A DNA stretch of 64,000 nucleotides from contig CACZFN010000002.1 in NCBI GenBank assembly GCA_902780505.1, positions 149,044 to 213,043 on the forward strand, read 5' to 3'. Below are positions 8,386-17,048 of this stretch, one piece after another (within the stretch, counting starts at the first letter, position 1; each line of letters opens with the position of its first letter). Source of the DNA: an uncultured Ruminococcus sp. (GTDB lineage: Bacteria; Bacillota; Clostridia; Oscillospirales; Ruminococcaceae). The position numbers and the translations under genes were made by a program. A model generated the notes under the pieces. The model was not told the DNA's origin and searched no databases. It worked only from the letters and a program-made list of their open reading frames with translations.

Positions 8386-9756
8386 TCAGAAGTTTGCGTA
8401 TGCAAATGTATCGTTTGCATTGTTTGCCGCAAGTGCAAGCGCAAGAACAAACAATACGACTGTTATGATACTGTAGGCTGTGTCAAACACAATCGCCGAT
8501 TTGCCTTTTGAAAACCTTTCTTTTAGCTTTGGCAGCACAGGCAGTGAAAATACCGCCGCCAGACCTATCACCCACCAGTATATGCCAAAAGATACTTCTG
8601 CCAGTGCTGCACCTGTTTTGCCGGTAGGTATAAACATAGCCTTTATAACATAAAGCCCATTCATAACCCCGTTCGCCCTGAACATAACCCAGCCGACAAC
8701 TATAGCAAGAACAGTTACTATACGCCAGACCATCCTGACATACGTTTTCTGTGATTTATGTATCTTCGTAAAATGCTCTATAGCAGCAAATACAAAATGT
8801 ATCATGCCCCACACCACAAAGCTCAGGCTTGAACCATGCCACAGCCCTGTCAGCAGCCATACTACAAACAGGTTTAAAACCACACGTGGTAGCTTCACAC
8901 GGGAACCGCCAAGCGGAAAGTATACATAATCCCTGAACCATTCACCGAGGGAAATATGCCACCTGCGCCAGAATTCCGATATCGAACCCGAACAATAAGG
9001 GTAGTTGAAGTTTTCTTTGCAGCTATAGCCGAATATGTTTGTCATACCGATAGCCATATCGGAATAGCCCGAAAAATCATAATACAGCTGAAGCGAAAAG
9101 CAGACAGCACCGAGCCATGCCATAGACGTTGAAAGCCCGCTGCCCTGCAAGGCAAAAGCCTTTGAGGATATCTTTGCAAGAGTATCGGCTATAAGCACTT
9201 TTTTGGCAAAGCCCGCCATAATGCGCTGAATACCGCTTGTTATTATGTTGATGTTTTCGGGTACGGTAAGCCCGTTTTTGTACATATCGGCATTTGTAAA
9301 TTCGCTGTACTTCATTATCGGCCCTGATTGCAGCTGCGTAAAAAGCGTTATGTATACAACATCATCGATCGGGTTATCACATGGCTTTGATCTGCCTGTG
9401 TATAGGTCAGCAAGGTATGAAATCTCCCTGAATGTAAAAAACGACAGACCAAGCGGCATAATAAAATCGCTCTTTGCAAAAGTGATCACCTTAGCCCCCG
9501 CAAGGACAAGAACATCTGCCGATACAGCAGCGATCAGCAGTGCCCGCCTCGCCTTTTTGCTTTCAAGCTTTAGCATGGCGCGCCCCGCCGCCACATTCAG
9601 CCCGACTGACGCTATAAAAAGCATATAGTATTCTTCACAATTGCTGAAATAGCTTAACAGCGCTGCGACTATTAGCAGTATACTTCTTACCACAAAGTAT
9701 TTTTTCGGCAAGTGCCTTATCATGCAGCACCCGAAGGCTATCGGGAACATTCTCAA
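8386..9756 (-). CDS. MBOAT-family membrane O-acyltransferase (AlgI-like)
   Basis: A polytopic membrane enzyme expected to move acetyl groups from cytosolic acetyl-CoA across the membrane, working with the DHHW protein. MBOAT motifs are YYDFSGYSDMAIGMTNIFG, SEFWRRWHISLGEWFRDYVY and the conserved His in LLTGLWHGSS (~305). The start is uncertain. TTG 9756 lacks a ribosome site; the frame stays open back to the kinase stop at 9805, and an ATT codon near 9786 lies behind GGGGTG. That longer start would add the short N-terminal segment that MBOAT proteins usually have. It sits in one operon with the upstream sensor kinase. Confidence 0.88.
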   Translation of the reverse strand: MRMFPIAFGCCMIRHLPKKYFVVRSILLIVAALLSYFSNCEEYYMLFIASVGLNVAAGRAMLKLESKKARRALLIAAVSADVLVLAGAKVITFAKSDFIMPLGLSFFTFREISYLADLYTGRSKPCDNPIDDVVYITLFTQLQSGPIMKYSEFTNADMYKNGLTVPENINIITSGIQRIMAGFAKKVLIADTLAKISSKAFALQGSGLSTSMAWLGAVCFSLQLYYDFSGYSDMAIGMTNIFGYSCKENFNYPYCSGSISEFWRRWHISLGEWFRDYVYFPLGGSRVKLPRVVLNLFVVWLLTGLWHGSSLSFVVWGMIHFVFAAIEHFTKIHKSQKTYVRMVWRIVTVLAIVVGWVMFRANGVMNGLYVIKAMFIPTGKTGAALAEVSFGIYWWVIGLAAVFSLPVLPKLKERFSKGKSAIVFDTAYSIITVVLFVLALALAANNANDTFAYANF

Positions 9757-9804
9757 TACTATAAATTCAATATCTGTGTAATTAATAATATCACCCCAAA
9801 GAAA

Positions 9805-11949
9805 CTATTCTTTTTCAAGCGCCTGCCATATCTTTGCAAACATATTCTTTGTATCTATCGGCTTTGCTATATGGCCGTTCATGCCGACAGAAAGCGCCTT
9901 TGACACATCTTCGGAATATGCATTTGCGCTCATGGCAAGGATAGGTATGTCTGCTGCCTGCGGGTGAGAAGATGCTCGTATCAGCTTTGCTGCTTCATAT
10001 CCGTCAAGTTCCGGCATAAGTATATCCATAAGTATTATATAATAGCGGCCCTGTTCGCTTTGTTCAAACATCTCTACTGCCTGCCTGCCGTTTTCGGCAT
10101 GGTCTGCTTCAAGGTTTGCCATTGAAAGCAATGCGAGCGCTATCTCGGTGTTCATCGGGTTATCCTCAACGAGCAGGCAGCGCTTTCCGGTAAAATCATA
10201 ACTTCCGCCGTCAGCTGACTGCCTGTGCTCGTGCTTCATTTCGCAGCCGACGGGCAGCTCTACATTAAACTCTGTGCCCTTTCCCTTTTCAGATGTGACT
10301 GTTATGGCACCATGCATCATATCCACAAGACTCTTTACTATAGAAAGCCCAAGCCCTGAACCGCCGTGGTATCTGGCAGTGGCGGCGCTTTCCTGCTCGA
10401 AGGGCTTGAACAGCCTTGCCTTCATGTCCTCGTCCATACCCTCGCCTGTATCGGAAACGCAGATATTAAGAAACATCTTGTCGCCGTCAAGCTTCTGCGC
10501 GGCAGTAAGTGAAACTATCCCTCCGTCGCCTGTGAATTTAAGTGCGTTTGAAAGAAGATTCAGTATTATCTGGTTTACCCTTAACGAATCGCCGATTATT
10601 TCATCATACTCGATACCTGATGTATCAAGACTCAGCTCTACATTTTTCTGCCTGCACTGCGGGCTGTATATCGTATATATCCCGTCGATAAGCTCTCTTA
10701 TGTCAAAAGGCTCGTTTGCTATCTTCAGCTTTTCATTCTCTATAGCAGACATATCAAGCACATCATTGATTATACCGAGCAAAAGCTTTGAAGATGAATC
10801 TATCTTACCAAGCGTGTCAAGTGTTTTTTCCTTGTCGCCTGCATCACGCCTTGCTATCTCGGTAAGGCCTATCACAGCATTCAGAGGCGTTCGTATCTCG
10901 TGGCTTATGCGTGAAAGAAACCTTCCCTTTGCGGCATTTGCGTTTTCGGCATGGGTATATGCCTGTGCAAGCTTTAAGTTATTTTGCTTGTGTACAGACA
11001 TTATTACCATTATAACAAGTGCAAAAAGCAGTATCAGCAGAAAAATTATAACACTTGTCATAATTATGGAATTCTTCCTTACAGGGGTAAGTGTCCTGTC
11101 GATATAATCCTGTGTTACGACCTTTAAAAGCGCCCACCCGTTTACAGATATCGGTGTATAGAAGACCTGCCTTCTGTTGCCGCTAAATCTGCTTGCAAAA
11201 TGCCCTGTGCGCCCCTGACGAATATCGTCGATTATTTCCTGTGCCTGTGCCTTGTCATTAACTGCAAGTTCAATTGCCTGCCATACGTCCGAGCCTTTTT
11301 CGAGCGCACTCCTTGCATTGGCGGTAGATATGATCTGGCTTCCGTCAGGGGCAACTATAAAGCTGTAGCTTTCACCGCCGAGGTTGTCGCTCTCTATTGT
11401 CCTTGAAAGCACAAAAGGATCATAAAGCCCGTGAATAGTGCCCTTTATCTTGCCGTCATTTATAATAGGTGCCGAAAACACGAGCATTTCCTTATCTATG
11501 GCATCATTTCCGTCGGAAAGCATTATAAGTTCTTCCCCAAGAGCCGCCCGCCTGAAATACTCACGCCCCGAAATATCAAGTTCTGTCCCGCCGCTTGTGA
11601 CAGCTAAGCCGTCAAGCTCGCTGACAAGTATCTCGTTAAACTGTGATCTGGACAGAATATACCGCATTTCCTTTAAATGGTGAGATGATTTGATCACAGG
11701 TTCTTCATTGAACTGTTCGGAAGCCGCACCTATGAAGCTCAATGCATTTTCAAGTTCTTTCCTTGAAGCATATGCATCTGTTTCTGCATACTCACGCATA
11801 AGTACATAGTTTGAATCAATTATGCGCTTTGTGGTATTGTCGATAAATGCTTTTATCAGAAAAGCCGCAGATACCACAATAACAAAAGCCGCCGCTGCAA
11901 GAAGTATTATTTTTATCCTTAGCCTTTCGGGATATACTCTTTTAGTCAT
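9805..11949 (-). CDS. hybrid sensor histidine kinase (dCache - HisKA - HATPase - receiver)
   Basis: A 714-residue membrane sensor. Order: membrane helix (~9-30), an extracellular double-Cache-like ligand region (~35-290), second helix (~305-330), HisKA with phospho-His motif SHEIRTPLN (~353), HATPase with NLLSNALKFT, DTGEGMD and GGSGLGLSIV, and a C-terminal receiver (LLVEDNPMN; phospho-acceptor Asp in MDILMPELDGY, ~636). No DNA-binding output domain is attached, so a partner is needed. The start is placed at ATG 11949 because the longer frame would translate the promoter -10. It leads the operon with the O-acetylation pair, suggesting that surface acetylation is linked to a sensed small molecule (inference). 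Confidence 0.88.
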   Translation of the reverse strand: MTKRVYPERLRIKIILLAAAAFVIVVSAAFLIKAFIDNTTKRIIDSNYVLMREYAETDAYASRKELENALSFIGAASEQFNEEPVIKSSHHLKEMRYILSRSQFNEILVSELDGLAVTSGGTELDISGREYFRRAALGEELIMLSDGNDAIDKEMLVFSAPIINDGKIKGTIHGLYDPFVLSRTIESDNLGGESYSFIVAPDGSQIISTANARSALEKGSDVWQAIELAVNDKAQAQEIIDDIRQGRTGHFASRFSGNRRQVFYTPISVNGWALLKVVTQDYIDRTLTPVRKNSIIMTSVIIFLLILLFALVIMVIMSVHKQNNLKLAQAYTHAENANAAKGRFLSRISHEIRTPLNAVIGLTEIARRDAGDKEKTLDTLGKIDSSSKLLLGIINDVLDMSAIENEKLKIANEPFDIRELIDGIYTIYSPQCRQKNVELSLDTSGIEYDEIIGDSLRVNQIILNLLSNALKFTGDGGIVSLTAAQKLDGDKMFLNICVSDTGEGMDEDMKARLFKPFEQESAATARYHGGSGLGLSIVKSLVDMMHGAITVTSEKGKGTEFNVELPVGCEMKHEHRQSADGGSYDFTGKRCLLVEDNPMNTEIALALLSMANLEADHAENGRQAVEMFEQSEQGRYYIILMDILMPELDGYEAAKLIRASSHPQAADIPILAMSANAYSEDVSKALSVGMNGHIAKPIDTKNMFAKIWQALEKE

Positions 11950-12027
11950 GATCTTTTTATGGATAATTATCCATACCCCCGTCTTTATGTCAGGCTTTAA
12001 AAGCCGATTGCCAATAATTACTTTATA

Positions 12028-12056
12028 ATTATAACACATTTTATTAATAAATGCAA
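12028..12056 (-). promoter_or_regulatory. promoter for the kinase-MBOAT-DHHW operon
   Basis: On the minus strand TTGCAT (12056-12051), 17-bp spacer, TATAAT (12033-12028). Confidence 0.6.
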
Positions 12057-12083
12057 CCCTTTAAGCAGCTTTCTGCAAAAAAA

Positions 12084-12403
12084 GAGATACCGCAAAGTAG
12101 CGCGGGCGCAATAAAGAAGTTTTTATTCAGACACTTCTGCTGATATCTCGGCAGAAGTGTCTTTGCGTTACATTGTGCAGCGCCCGCTAAGTGAATAACG
12201 AATAGTGAAAAGTGAATAGTGAATAGAAAAGGTGTCCGCTTTGCGGACGGATTTTAGAATCATCGCCGCAGGCGATACCTTAACTATTCACTATTCGTTA
12301 TTCATTATTCACGCCGATCTTTAGATCGGATTTATTTAGCAGCAGCGCTGCTATGTTGAAATTAACAAATACTTCTTTATCGCTGCTGCGCTTACGGTAT
12401 CTC
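12084..12403. repeat. nested inverted-repeat element (MITE-like or folded intergenic repeat)
   Basis: A 320-bp stretch without genes but full of palindromes. The outer arms GAGATACCG (12084-12092) and ATAAAGAAGT (12111-12120) pair with ACTTCTTTAT (12371-12380) and CGGTATCTC (12395-12403). Inner arms at 12190-12226 and 12280-12312, built from GTGAATA/GAATAGT units, pair with each other. Between them are small hairpins (GTCCGC/GCGGAC, ATCGCC/GGCGAT, CCGATC/GATCGG). No transposase is present, so if mobile it is non-autonomous. Confidence 0.6.
12131..12160. terminator. terminator-like hairpin inside the palindromic element
   Basis: Stem ACACTTCTGC/GCAGAAGTGT with a short T-rich tail. Strong hairpin, but its use as a terminator is uncertain. 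Confidence 0.4.
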
Positions 12404-12430
12404 AGATTTTTATTATTCTTTGCTTTTATA

Positions 12431-13927
12431 TCAGAAATCAAACGGTGCCAAAGGTATGCCTGTTTCGTTAAAGATAGTAACATCAGCGTAGTTGAAATAA
12501 TTATACCGCGCGTGCTTAGGCTCAGCCACCTTGTCTGAGGATATAAATATCCTGCTGCCATCTATTTTCACATCAGCTGTAAAGAACTCGCCGTCGCTGC
12601 CTGCTATCTCAAAGCCTGCTGCTTCACCCTTTATGATAAAGCCCTCCTGCGCATAGTCAAAATAAAGTTCAATGCCGCCGTCCTTGAAAATATGCGACTT
12701 ATACATAGGTCCGAACGCCTTTACATCAAGCCCGTAGAAAAGCTTCATTGCCTGTAAGCATAGCCTTTCACCGACAGGCACCTTATCAACAGGGTGAATG
12801 TTATCAAGCTCGCCGCAGTCAAGAATAACGGCAATGCCTGTATTTTTCACAGTCCTGAACGCACGCATCTGCGCCGCCCTTATCTTGCACCAGTGCTTGT
12901 AGTCGGGATCTTTTTTATACTTGAACATCGGCAGCTGTGTCATAATAAACGGCAGTTCGTCATCGCCCCATTTTTCACGCCAGAGTCTTATAAGTGCCGT
13001 CAGCAGTTCGTAATAGCTGTCAGGCTTATGGTCATCACTTTCGCCCTGATAGTAAAGGAAGCCCTTTATAGTATACGGGCAGACACGCATCAGCATTGTG
13101 TTAAAAAGTCCCGTAGGCCTGAATGGGTTAAATTCACACATAGGCCCCGGCCAGAGGTTTTTGCCTATCTTTTCCTGAAGCTCGTCCCAGCCGATATCCG
13201 GCTGTTCTTTGTATACTTCAAGTGACTTCTGATACCACTTTGCATCATAATCTTCATACTCACGGTATTCCTTCAGCTGAACATCAAGCGGCTTGCCGGC
13301 ACATTTTTCATCGTATTCGTCAATATAAGAACGAATAGCCGCATTATTCTCAAGTGTCTTTCTGTCCACCCACGCAGAAGCAGACGTTCCGCCCCAGTTG
13401 CAGCCTATCAGCCCGACAGTCACGCCAAGCTCACGGCTGAGCTTTCTTGCAAAATAAAAGCCCACAGCACTCCACGCCTTCGAGCTTTCCTTTCCCGCCT
13501 TTGCCCAGCAGGTATTCGCTTCATCAGCGTAGAACATCTCGTCTATATAGCCGCGCTTCTGTGTATAGTAAAAGCGTACATTGCAGCTTTCATCAAGGCT
13601 TTCAAGGACTTCCCTGCCGTGTACTTCGTTTTGCAGTTCAAGTTCCATATTCGACTGCCCGCCGCAAAGCCATACCTCGCCTATCATAACGCCTTTGAAG
13701 GTGAATGAATTGAAATCGTCCTTTACAGTCATTTCATATTTCCCGCCTGCGGGCATTGGCGGAAGTGTGCAGATCCATTTGTTGTCTGCGCCCGCTGAAG
13801 CGGATACAGTAACGCCGTTAAGTGTAACTGTGACACGCCTGTCCTTGTCATCAAGTCCCCATACGGATATATTCTTATCCCTTTGCAAAACCATATTGTC
13901 TGTAAAAATATTTGCGACTTTAAGCAT
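12431..13927 (-). CDS. sialate O-acetylesterase-family carbohydrate acetylesterase
   Basis: A 498-residue SGNH-type hydrolase of the sialate O-acetylesterase (SASA) family. N-terminal beta-sandwich (~1-80), catalytic Ser block LCGGQSNMELEL (~90), GCNWGGTSASAW block, YYQGESDD (~295) and catalytic DxxH region LDNIHPVDKVPVGERL (~375). There is no signal peptide, so it probably deacetylates imported sugars or oligosaccharides in the cytoplasm. Start ATG 13927 follows CAGGAGGATAAG and lies 4 nt after the GNAT gene, making it the last gene of a three-gene operon. The true substrate may be acetylated plant sugar rather than sialate. Confidence 0.85.
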   Translation of the reverse strand: MLKVANIFTDNMVLQRDKNISVWGLDDKDRRVTVTLNGVTVSASAGADNKWICTLPPMPAGGKYEMTVKDDFNSFTFKGVMIGEVWLCGGQSNMELELQNEVHGREVLESLDESCNVRFYYTQKRGYIDEMFYADEANTCWAKAGKESSKAWSAVGFYFARKLSRELGVTVGLIGCNWGGTSASAWVDRKTLENNAAIRSYIDEYDEKCAGKPLDVQLKEYREYEDYDAKWYQKSLEVYKEQPDIGWDELQEKIGKNLWPGPMCEFNPFRPTGLFNTMLMRVCPYTIKGFLYYQGESDDHKPDSYYELLTALIRLWREKWGDDELPFIMTQLPMFKYKKDPDYKHWCKIRAAQMRAFRTVKNTGIAVILDCGELDNIHPVDKVPVGERLCLQAMKLFYGLDVKAFGPMYKSHIFKDGGIELYFDYAQEGFIIKGEAAGFEIAGSDGEFFTADVKIDGSRIFISSDKVAEPKHARYNYFNYADVTIFNETGIPLAPFDF

Positions 13928-13931
13928 AAGC

Positions 13932-14420
13932 TTATCCTCCTGTCAGTTTTTTGTAAAAAAGTATTATGTCTTCATATTCGCCGCTGTCATGCCTGTACCC
14001 GCCTTCGACTGTTCCAAGACGTATAAAGCCCATGCTTTCATAAAGCCCTATGGCACCTGCATTTGATTTAACAACTGCATTGAACTGTAGTATCCTGAAC
14101 CCGAGCTGTGCCGCCTTTTCAAGGCAGTGTGAAACGATTTTCCTGCCTATACCCTGCCCGCGGCGGGAAGCATCTACCGCATAGCTTGCATTTGCAATAT
14201 GCCCGCACCGCCCGATATTGTTCGGGTGAAGTATATAAACGCCCGCTATCTCGCCGCTGTCCTCCAAAACGCCGGTAAAGCTCTGTGAGCTGAAATAATC
14301 ATACGCATTTTCCTCCTCAAGCTCACTGTCCTGCGGGAATGCATTATCAGCCCTTATTACCTCGTTCCATATTCTAAGCATAGAAGGAATATCGCTTTTA
14401 TTGAATTCTCTTATTATCAT
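13932..14420 (-). CDS. GNAT-family N-acetyltransferase
   Basis: A 162-residue GNAT enzyme using acetyl-CoA; the acceptor is unknown. The acetyl-CoA binding motif A is seen as VDASRRGQGIGRKIVSHCLEKA and motif B as VVKSNAGAIGLYESMGFIRLGTVEGG. The start is placed at ATG 14420, which has AAGGTG just upstream and lies 8 nt after the ABC-F stop. Neighbours (ABC-F and an esterase) do not define a substrate; resistance or sugar modification are both possible. Confidence 0.8.
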   Translation of the reverse strand: MIIREFNKSDIPSMLRIWNEVIRADNAFPQDSELEEENAYDYFSSQSFTGVLEDSGEIAGVYILHPNNIGRCGHIANASYAVDASRRGQGIGRKIVSHCLEKAAQLGFRILQFNAVVKSNAGAIGLYESMGFIRLGTVEGGYRHDSGEYEDIILFYKKLTGG

Positions 14421-14428
14421 GGCGCACC

Positions 14429-16045
14429 TTATTCTATAAAACTCTTCATTCCGCGTTCGCGGCGCCATTCAAGGTATTCCTCGTATGTACCCTGACGGTC
14501 TATACAGCCGTCCTCTGTTATTTCTATTATACGGTTTGCCACTGTCTGTATTATCTCGTGGTCATGGCTTGCAAATATCACAACACCCTTAAAGTCTTTA
14601 AGCCCGTTATTTACTGCGGTTATGGATTCAAGGTCAAGGTGATTTGTCGGCCTGTCAAGTATCAGGCAGTTTGAGCCGAAAAGCATCATACGTGAGAACA
14701 TACACCTTACCTTCTCACCGCCCGAGAGCACCTCAACAGGCTTGTAGATATCATCACCCGAGAAAAGCATCCTGCCTAAAAAGCCGCGCAGATATGTATC
14801 GGTGATCTCAGACCTCGAATAAGGCCTTAGCCAGTCAACAATGCTTTCCCTGTGGCCGTTGAAGAACTCGCTGTTATCTTTGGGAAAGTACGATGTCGTG
14901 ATAGTCTGCCCCCAGCGGAAAGTACCCTCATCGGGCTGTTCTTCTTCGGTTATTATCCTGAAAAGCTCGGTTATAGCCTGCTCGCTGTCACCGACAAAAG
15001 CGACTTTATCGTTTCTGCCTATAGTAAAAGATATGTTATTGAGAAGCTTTACACCGTCAACTGTCTTTGAAAGGCTGTCCACCTGCAAAATATCCTTGCC
15101 GGGTTCTCTGTCCATATCAAAGCCGATAAACGGATACTTTCGTGAAGATGCGGGCATTTCTTCGACACTCAGCTTTTCTATAAGCTTTCTCCTTGCGGTT
15201 GCCTGCTTTGACTTTGACTTGTTGGCAGAAAAGCGTGATACGAAATCCTGTAATTCCTTTATCTTTTCCTCAGTCTTTCTGTTCTGCTGCTTCATAAGGC
15301 GCTGCATCATCTGTGATGATTCATACCAGAATTCATAGTTGCCGACATACATCTTTATCTTGGTGTAATCTATATCAACTATATGTGTGCAGACGTTGTT
15401 TAAAAAATGCCTGTCATGCGAAACAACTATAACAGTTCCGAAATACTCCTGCAAAAAGTCCTCAAGCCAGCGTATGGCATCAATGTCAAGGTGGTTTGTG
15501 GGCTCGTCAAGCAGTATGACATCAGGGTTGCCGAAAAGCGCCTGTGCAAGCAGGACTTTAACCTTTTCATTACCCGAAAGCCCTGACATAGCCGAATAAA
15601 GTATACCTTCATCAAGCCCTAATCCCTGAATAAGCTTTGAAGCATCAGCTTCCGCCTCCCAGCCGTTCAGTTCTGCAAATTCGCTTTCAAGTACGCCTGC
15701 ACGTTCGCCGTCCTCCTCGGAAAAATCCTCTTTGGCGTAAAGTGCATCCTTTTCCTGCATAATGTCATAAAGGCGCTTGTTGCCCATTATCACTGTGTCA
15801 AGAACGGTGTATTCATCATATGCAAAATGGTCTTGTTTAAGGACAGACATACGCTTGTCCTTCGGCATTGTGACTGTACCCGTTGTGGGTTCAAGCTCGC
15901 CGTTCAGAATTTTTAAAAATGTAGACTTACCTGCGCCGTTTGCACCGATAACGCCATAGCAGTTGCCCTCCGAAAATTTAAGGTCAACATTCTTGAACAA
16001 GACCTGCCCGCCGAAGCTAAGACTTACATCACTTACTGTAATCAA
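14429..16045 (-). CDS. ABC-F family ATPase (YkpA/YbiT-like) with a degenerate second ATPase site
   Basis: A soluble twin-ATPase protein of the ribosome-associated ABC-F family, 538 residues, no membrane segments. NBD1 is intact: Walker A GANGAGKS (~34), signature LSGNEKVKVLLAQ, Walker B VILLDEPTNHLD. NBD2 is altered: the P-loop region reads GDSEQAIT (~350) without the GK(S/T), and the Walker B glutamate is replaced by arginine (LILDRPTNHLD, ~463), although the signature LSGGEKVRC is kept. Some YkpA relatives also have a weak second P-loop, but the Glu-to-Arg change is striking. Likely role is helping stalled ribosomes; antibiotic protection is not excluded. First gene of the ABC-F/GNAT/esterase operon. 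Confidence 0.88.
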   Translation of the reverse strand: MITVSDVSLSFGGQVLFKNVDLKFSEGNCYGVIGANGAGKSTFLKILNGELEPTTGTVTMPKDKRMSVLKQDHFAYDEYTVLDTVIMGNKRLYDIMQEKDALYAKEDFSEEDGERAGVLESEFAELNGWEAEADASKLIQGLGLDEGILYSAMSGLSGNEKVKVLLAQALFGNPDVILLDEPTNHLDIDAIRWLEDFLQEYFGTVIVVSHDRHFLNNVCTHIVDIDYTKIKMYVGNYEFWYESSQMMQRLMKQQNRKTEEKIKELQDFVSRFSANKSKSKQATARRKLIEKLSVEEMPASSRKYPFIGFDMDREPGKDILQVDSLSKTVDGVKLLNNISFTIGRNDKVAFVGDSEQAITELFRIITEEEQPDEGTFRWGQTITTSYFPKDNSEFFNGHRESIVDWLRPYSRSEITDTYLRGFLGRMLFSGDDIYKPVEVLSGGEKVRCMFSRMMLFGSNCLILDRPTNHLDLESITAVNNGLKDFKGVVIFASHDHEIIQTVANRIIEITEDGCIDRQGTYEEYLEWRRERGMKSFIE

Positions 16046-16081
16046 TTAAAAATCCTCCCAAAAATCAAATCATACGTAATT

Positions 16082-16110
16082 ATAATAACACGAAAGTATA
16101 ATTTTGTCAA
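16082..16110 (-). promoter_or_regulatory. promoter for the ABC-F operon
   Basis: Minus strand TTGACA (16110-16105), 17-bp spacer, TATTAT (16087-16082). Its -35 is 7 bp from the -35 of the divergent tcdA promoter. Confidence 0.65.
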
Positions 16111-16117
16111 TCAATAA

Positions 16118-16146
16118 TTGACAAATCCTATGATAAGTGGTATTAT
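16118..16146 (+). promoter_or_regulatory. promoter for tcdA
   Basis: TTGACA (16118-16123), 17-bp spacer, TATTAT (16141-16146), back to back with the ABC-F promoter; the two -35 boxes form an inverted repeat TTGTCAAT/ATTGACAA. Confidence 0.65.
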
Positions 16147-16184
16147 TGTAAGGCAGGCAAAAAACTGAATGTAAAGGAAAAACT

Positions 16185-16892
16185 ATGGATAAAAGATTTT
16201 CACGCGCAGAAATAATTTTCGGGCAGCGGCTTGAAAAGCTGTGTGCTAAGCATGTTGCTGTTTTCGGTATAGGCGGTGTCGGCAGCTTTGCGGCGGAAGC
16301 CCTTGCAAGAAGCGGTGTGGGCGCTATTGATGTGATAGATTCCGACACTGTTGACATAACAAACATAAACCGGCAGCTGTATGCACTTTCAAGCACAGTC
16401 GGCAGCTATAAGACGGATATAGCGGCACAGCGTATAATTGATATAAACCCGCAGTGCAAAGTGACAGCCCACAGAATGTTTTACAGCGAAGAAACCGCAC
16501 ACCTTATAAATATGGCCGATTATGATGCTGTGATAGATGCTATTGATACTGTGACCGCAAAGCTTTTCCTTATCTGTCAGGCAAAGGCAGCGGGGGTATT
16601 TGTAATATCATCAATGGGGGCAGGCAATAAGACAGATCCCACAAAGCTTGAAGTGACGGACATCTATAAAACATCAGTCTGCCCGCTTGCGAGGATAATG
16701 CGGCATGAACTGAGAAAGCGCGGGGTTTCTTCACTTAAAGTGGTGTATTCCACTGAAGAACCTGTGACGCTCGGCGTGCCGGAAGAAAAGCCGCAAAACG
16801 GCAGGCGCGCGGTTCCGGGTTCAAGTGCATTTGTCCCGCCGGCAGCGGGGCTTATAATGGCAAGGGAAGTTGTTATGCAGCTGCTTGAATAG
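16185..16892 (+). CDS. tcdA: tRNA threonylcarbamoyladenosine dehydratase (TcdA/CsdL, ThiF/E1-like)
   Basis: An ATP-dependent E1-like enzyme that cyclises t6A at tRNA position 37 to ct6A. The 235 residues include the nucleotide-binding VFGIGGVGSFAAEALARSGVG (~23), the DSDTVDITNINRQLYA block typical of ThiF/TcdA, DAIDTVTAK, and the crossover region SSMGAGNKTDPTKL. The late TGVxEEKP-type block (TLGVPEEKPQNGRRAVPGS) matches TcdA rather than ThiF or MoeB. Start ATG 16185 follows AAAGGA. A terminator hairpin at 16978-17025 follows. Confidence 0.9.
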   Translation: MDKRFSRAEIIFGQRLEKLCAKHVAVFGIGGVGSFAAEALARSGVGAIDVIDSDTVDITNINRQLYALSSTVGSYKTDIAAQRIIDINPQCKVTAHRMFYSEETAHLINMADYDAVIDAIDTVTAKLFLICQAKAAGVFVISSMGAGNKTDPTKLEVTDIYKTSVCPLARIMRHELRKRGVSSLKVVYSTEEPVTLGVPEEKPQNGRRAVPGSSAFVPPAAGLIMAREVVMQLLE

Positions 16893-16977
16893 ACAGCCGC
16901 GTTCTGCATTGTAAGAAGACAAATCACAGATCTGTTCCGATCCGCAATGCAATATGCACACTTTCAGAAAAAATACT

Positions 16978-17025
16978 AAGGCAATACCGCACAAAGAGCA
17001 CCTTACGGCTTTGCGGCATTGCCTT
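16978..17025. terminator. terminator hairpin of a dispersed palindrome family
   Basis: Arms AAGGCAATACCGCA and TGCGGCATTGCCTT. The left arm shares an 18-bp identical block (AGGCAATACCGCACAAAG) with the hairpin at 55948-55995, so this is a repeated palindrome as well as the likely tcdA terminator. Confidence 0.65.
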
Positions 17026-17048
17026 AAAAACAAAGAAAGGAAATAACC

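Noticed and set aside
11950-12039. Extended N terminus of the histidine kinase from ATG 12039
   Set aside because: This would translate the TATAAT promoter box; the start at 11949 fits a membrane-sensor N terminus.
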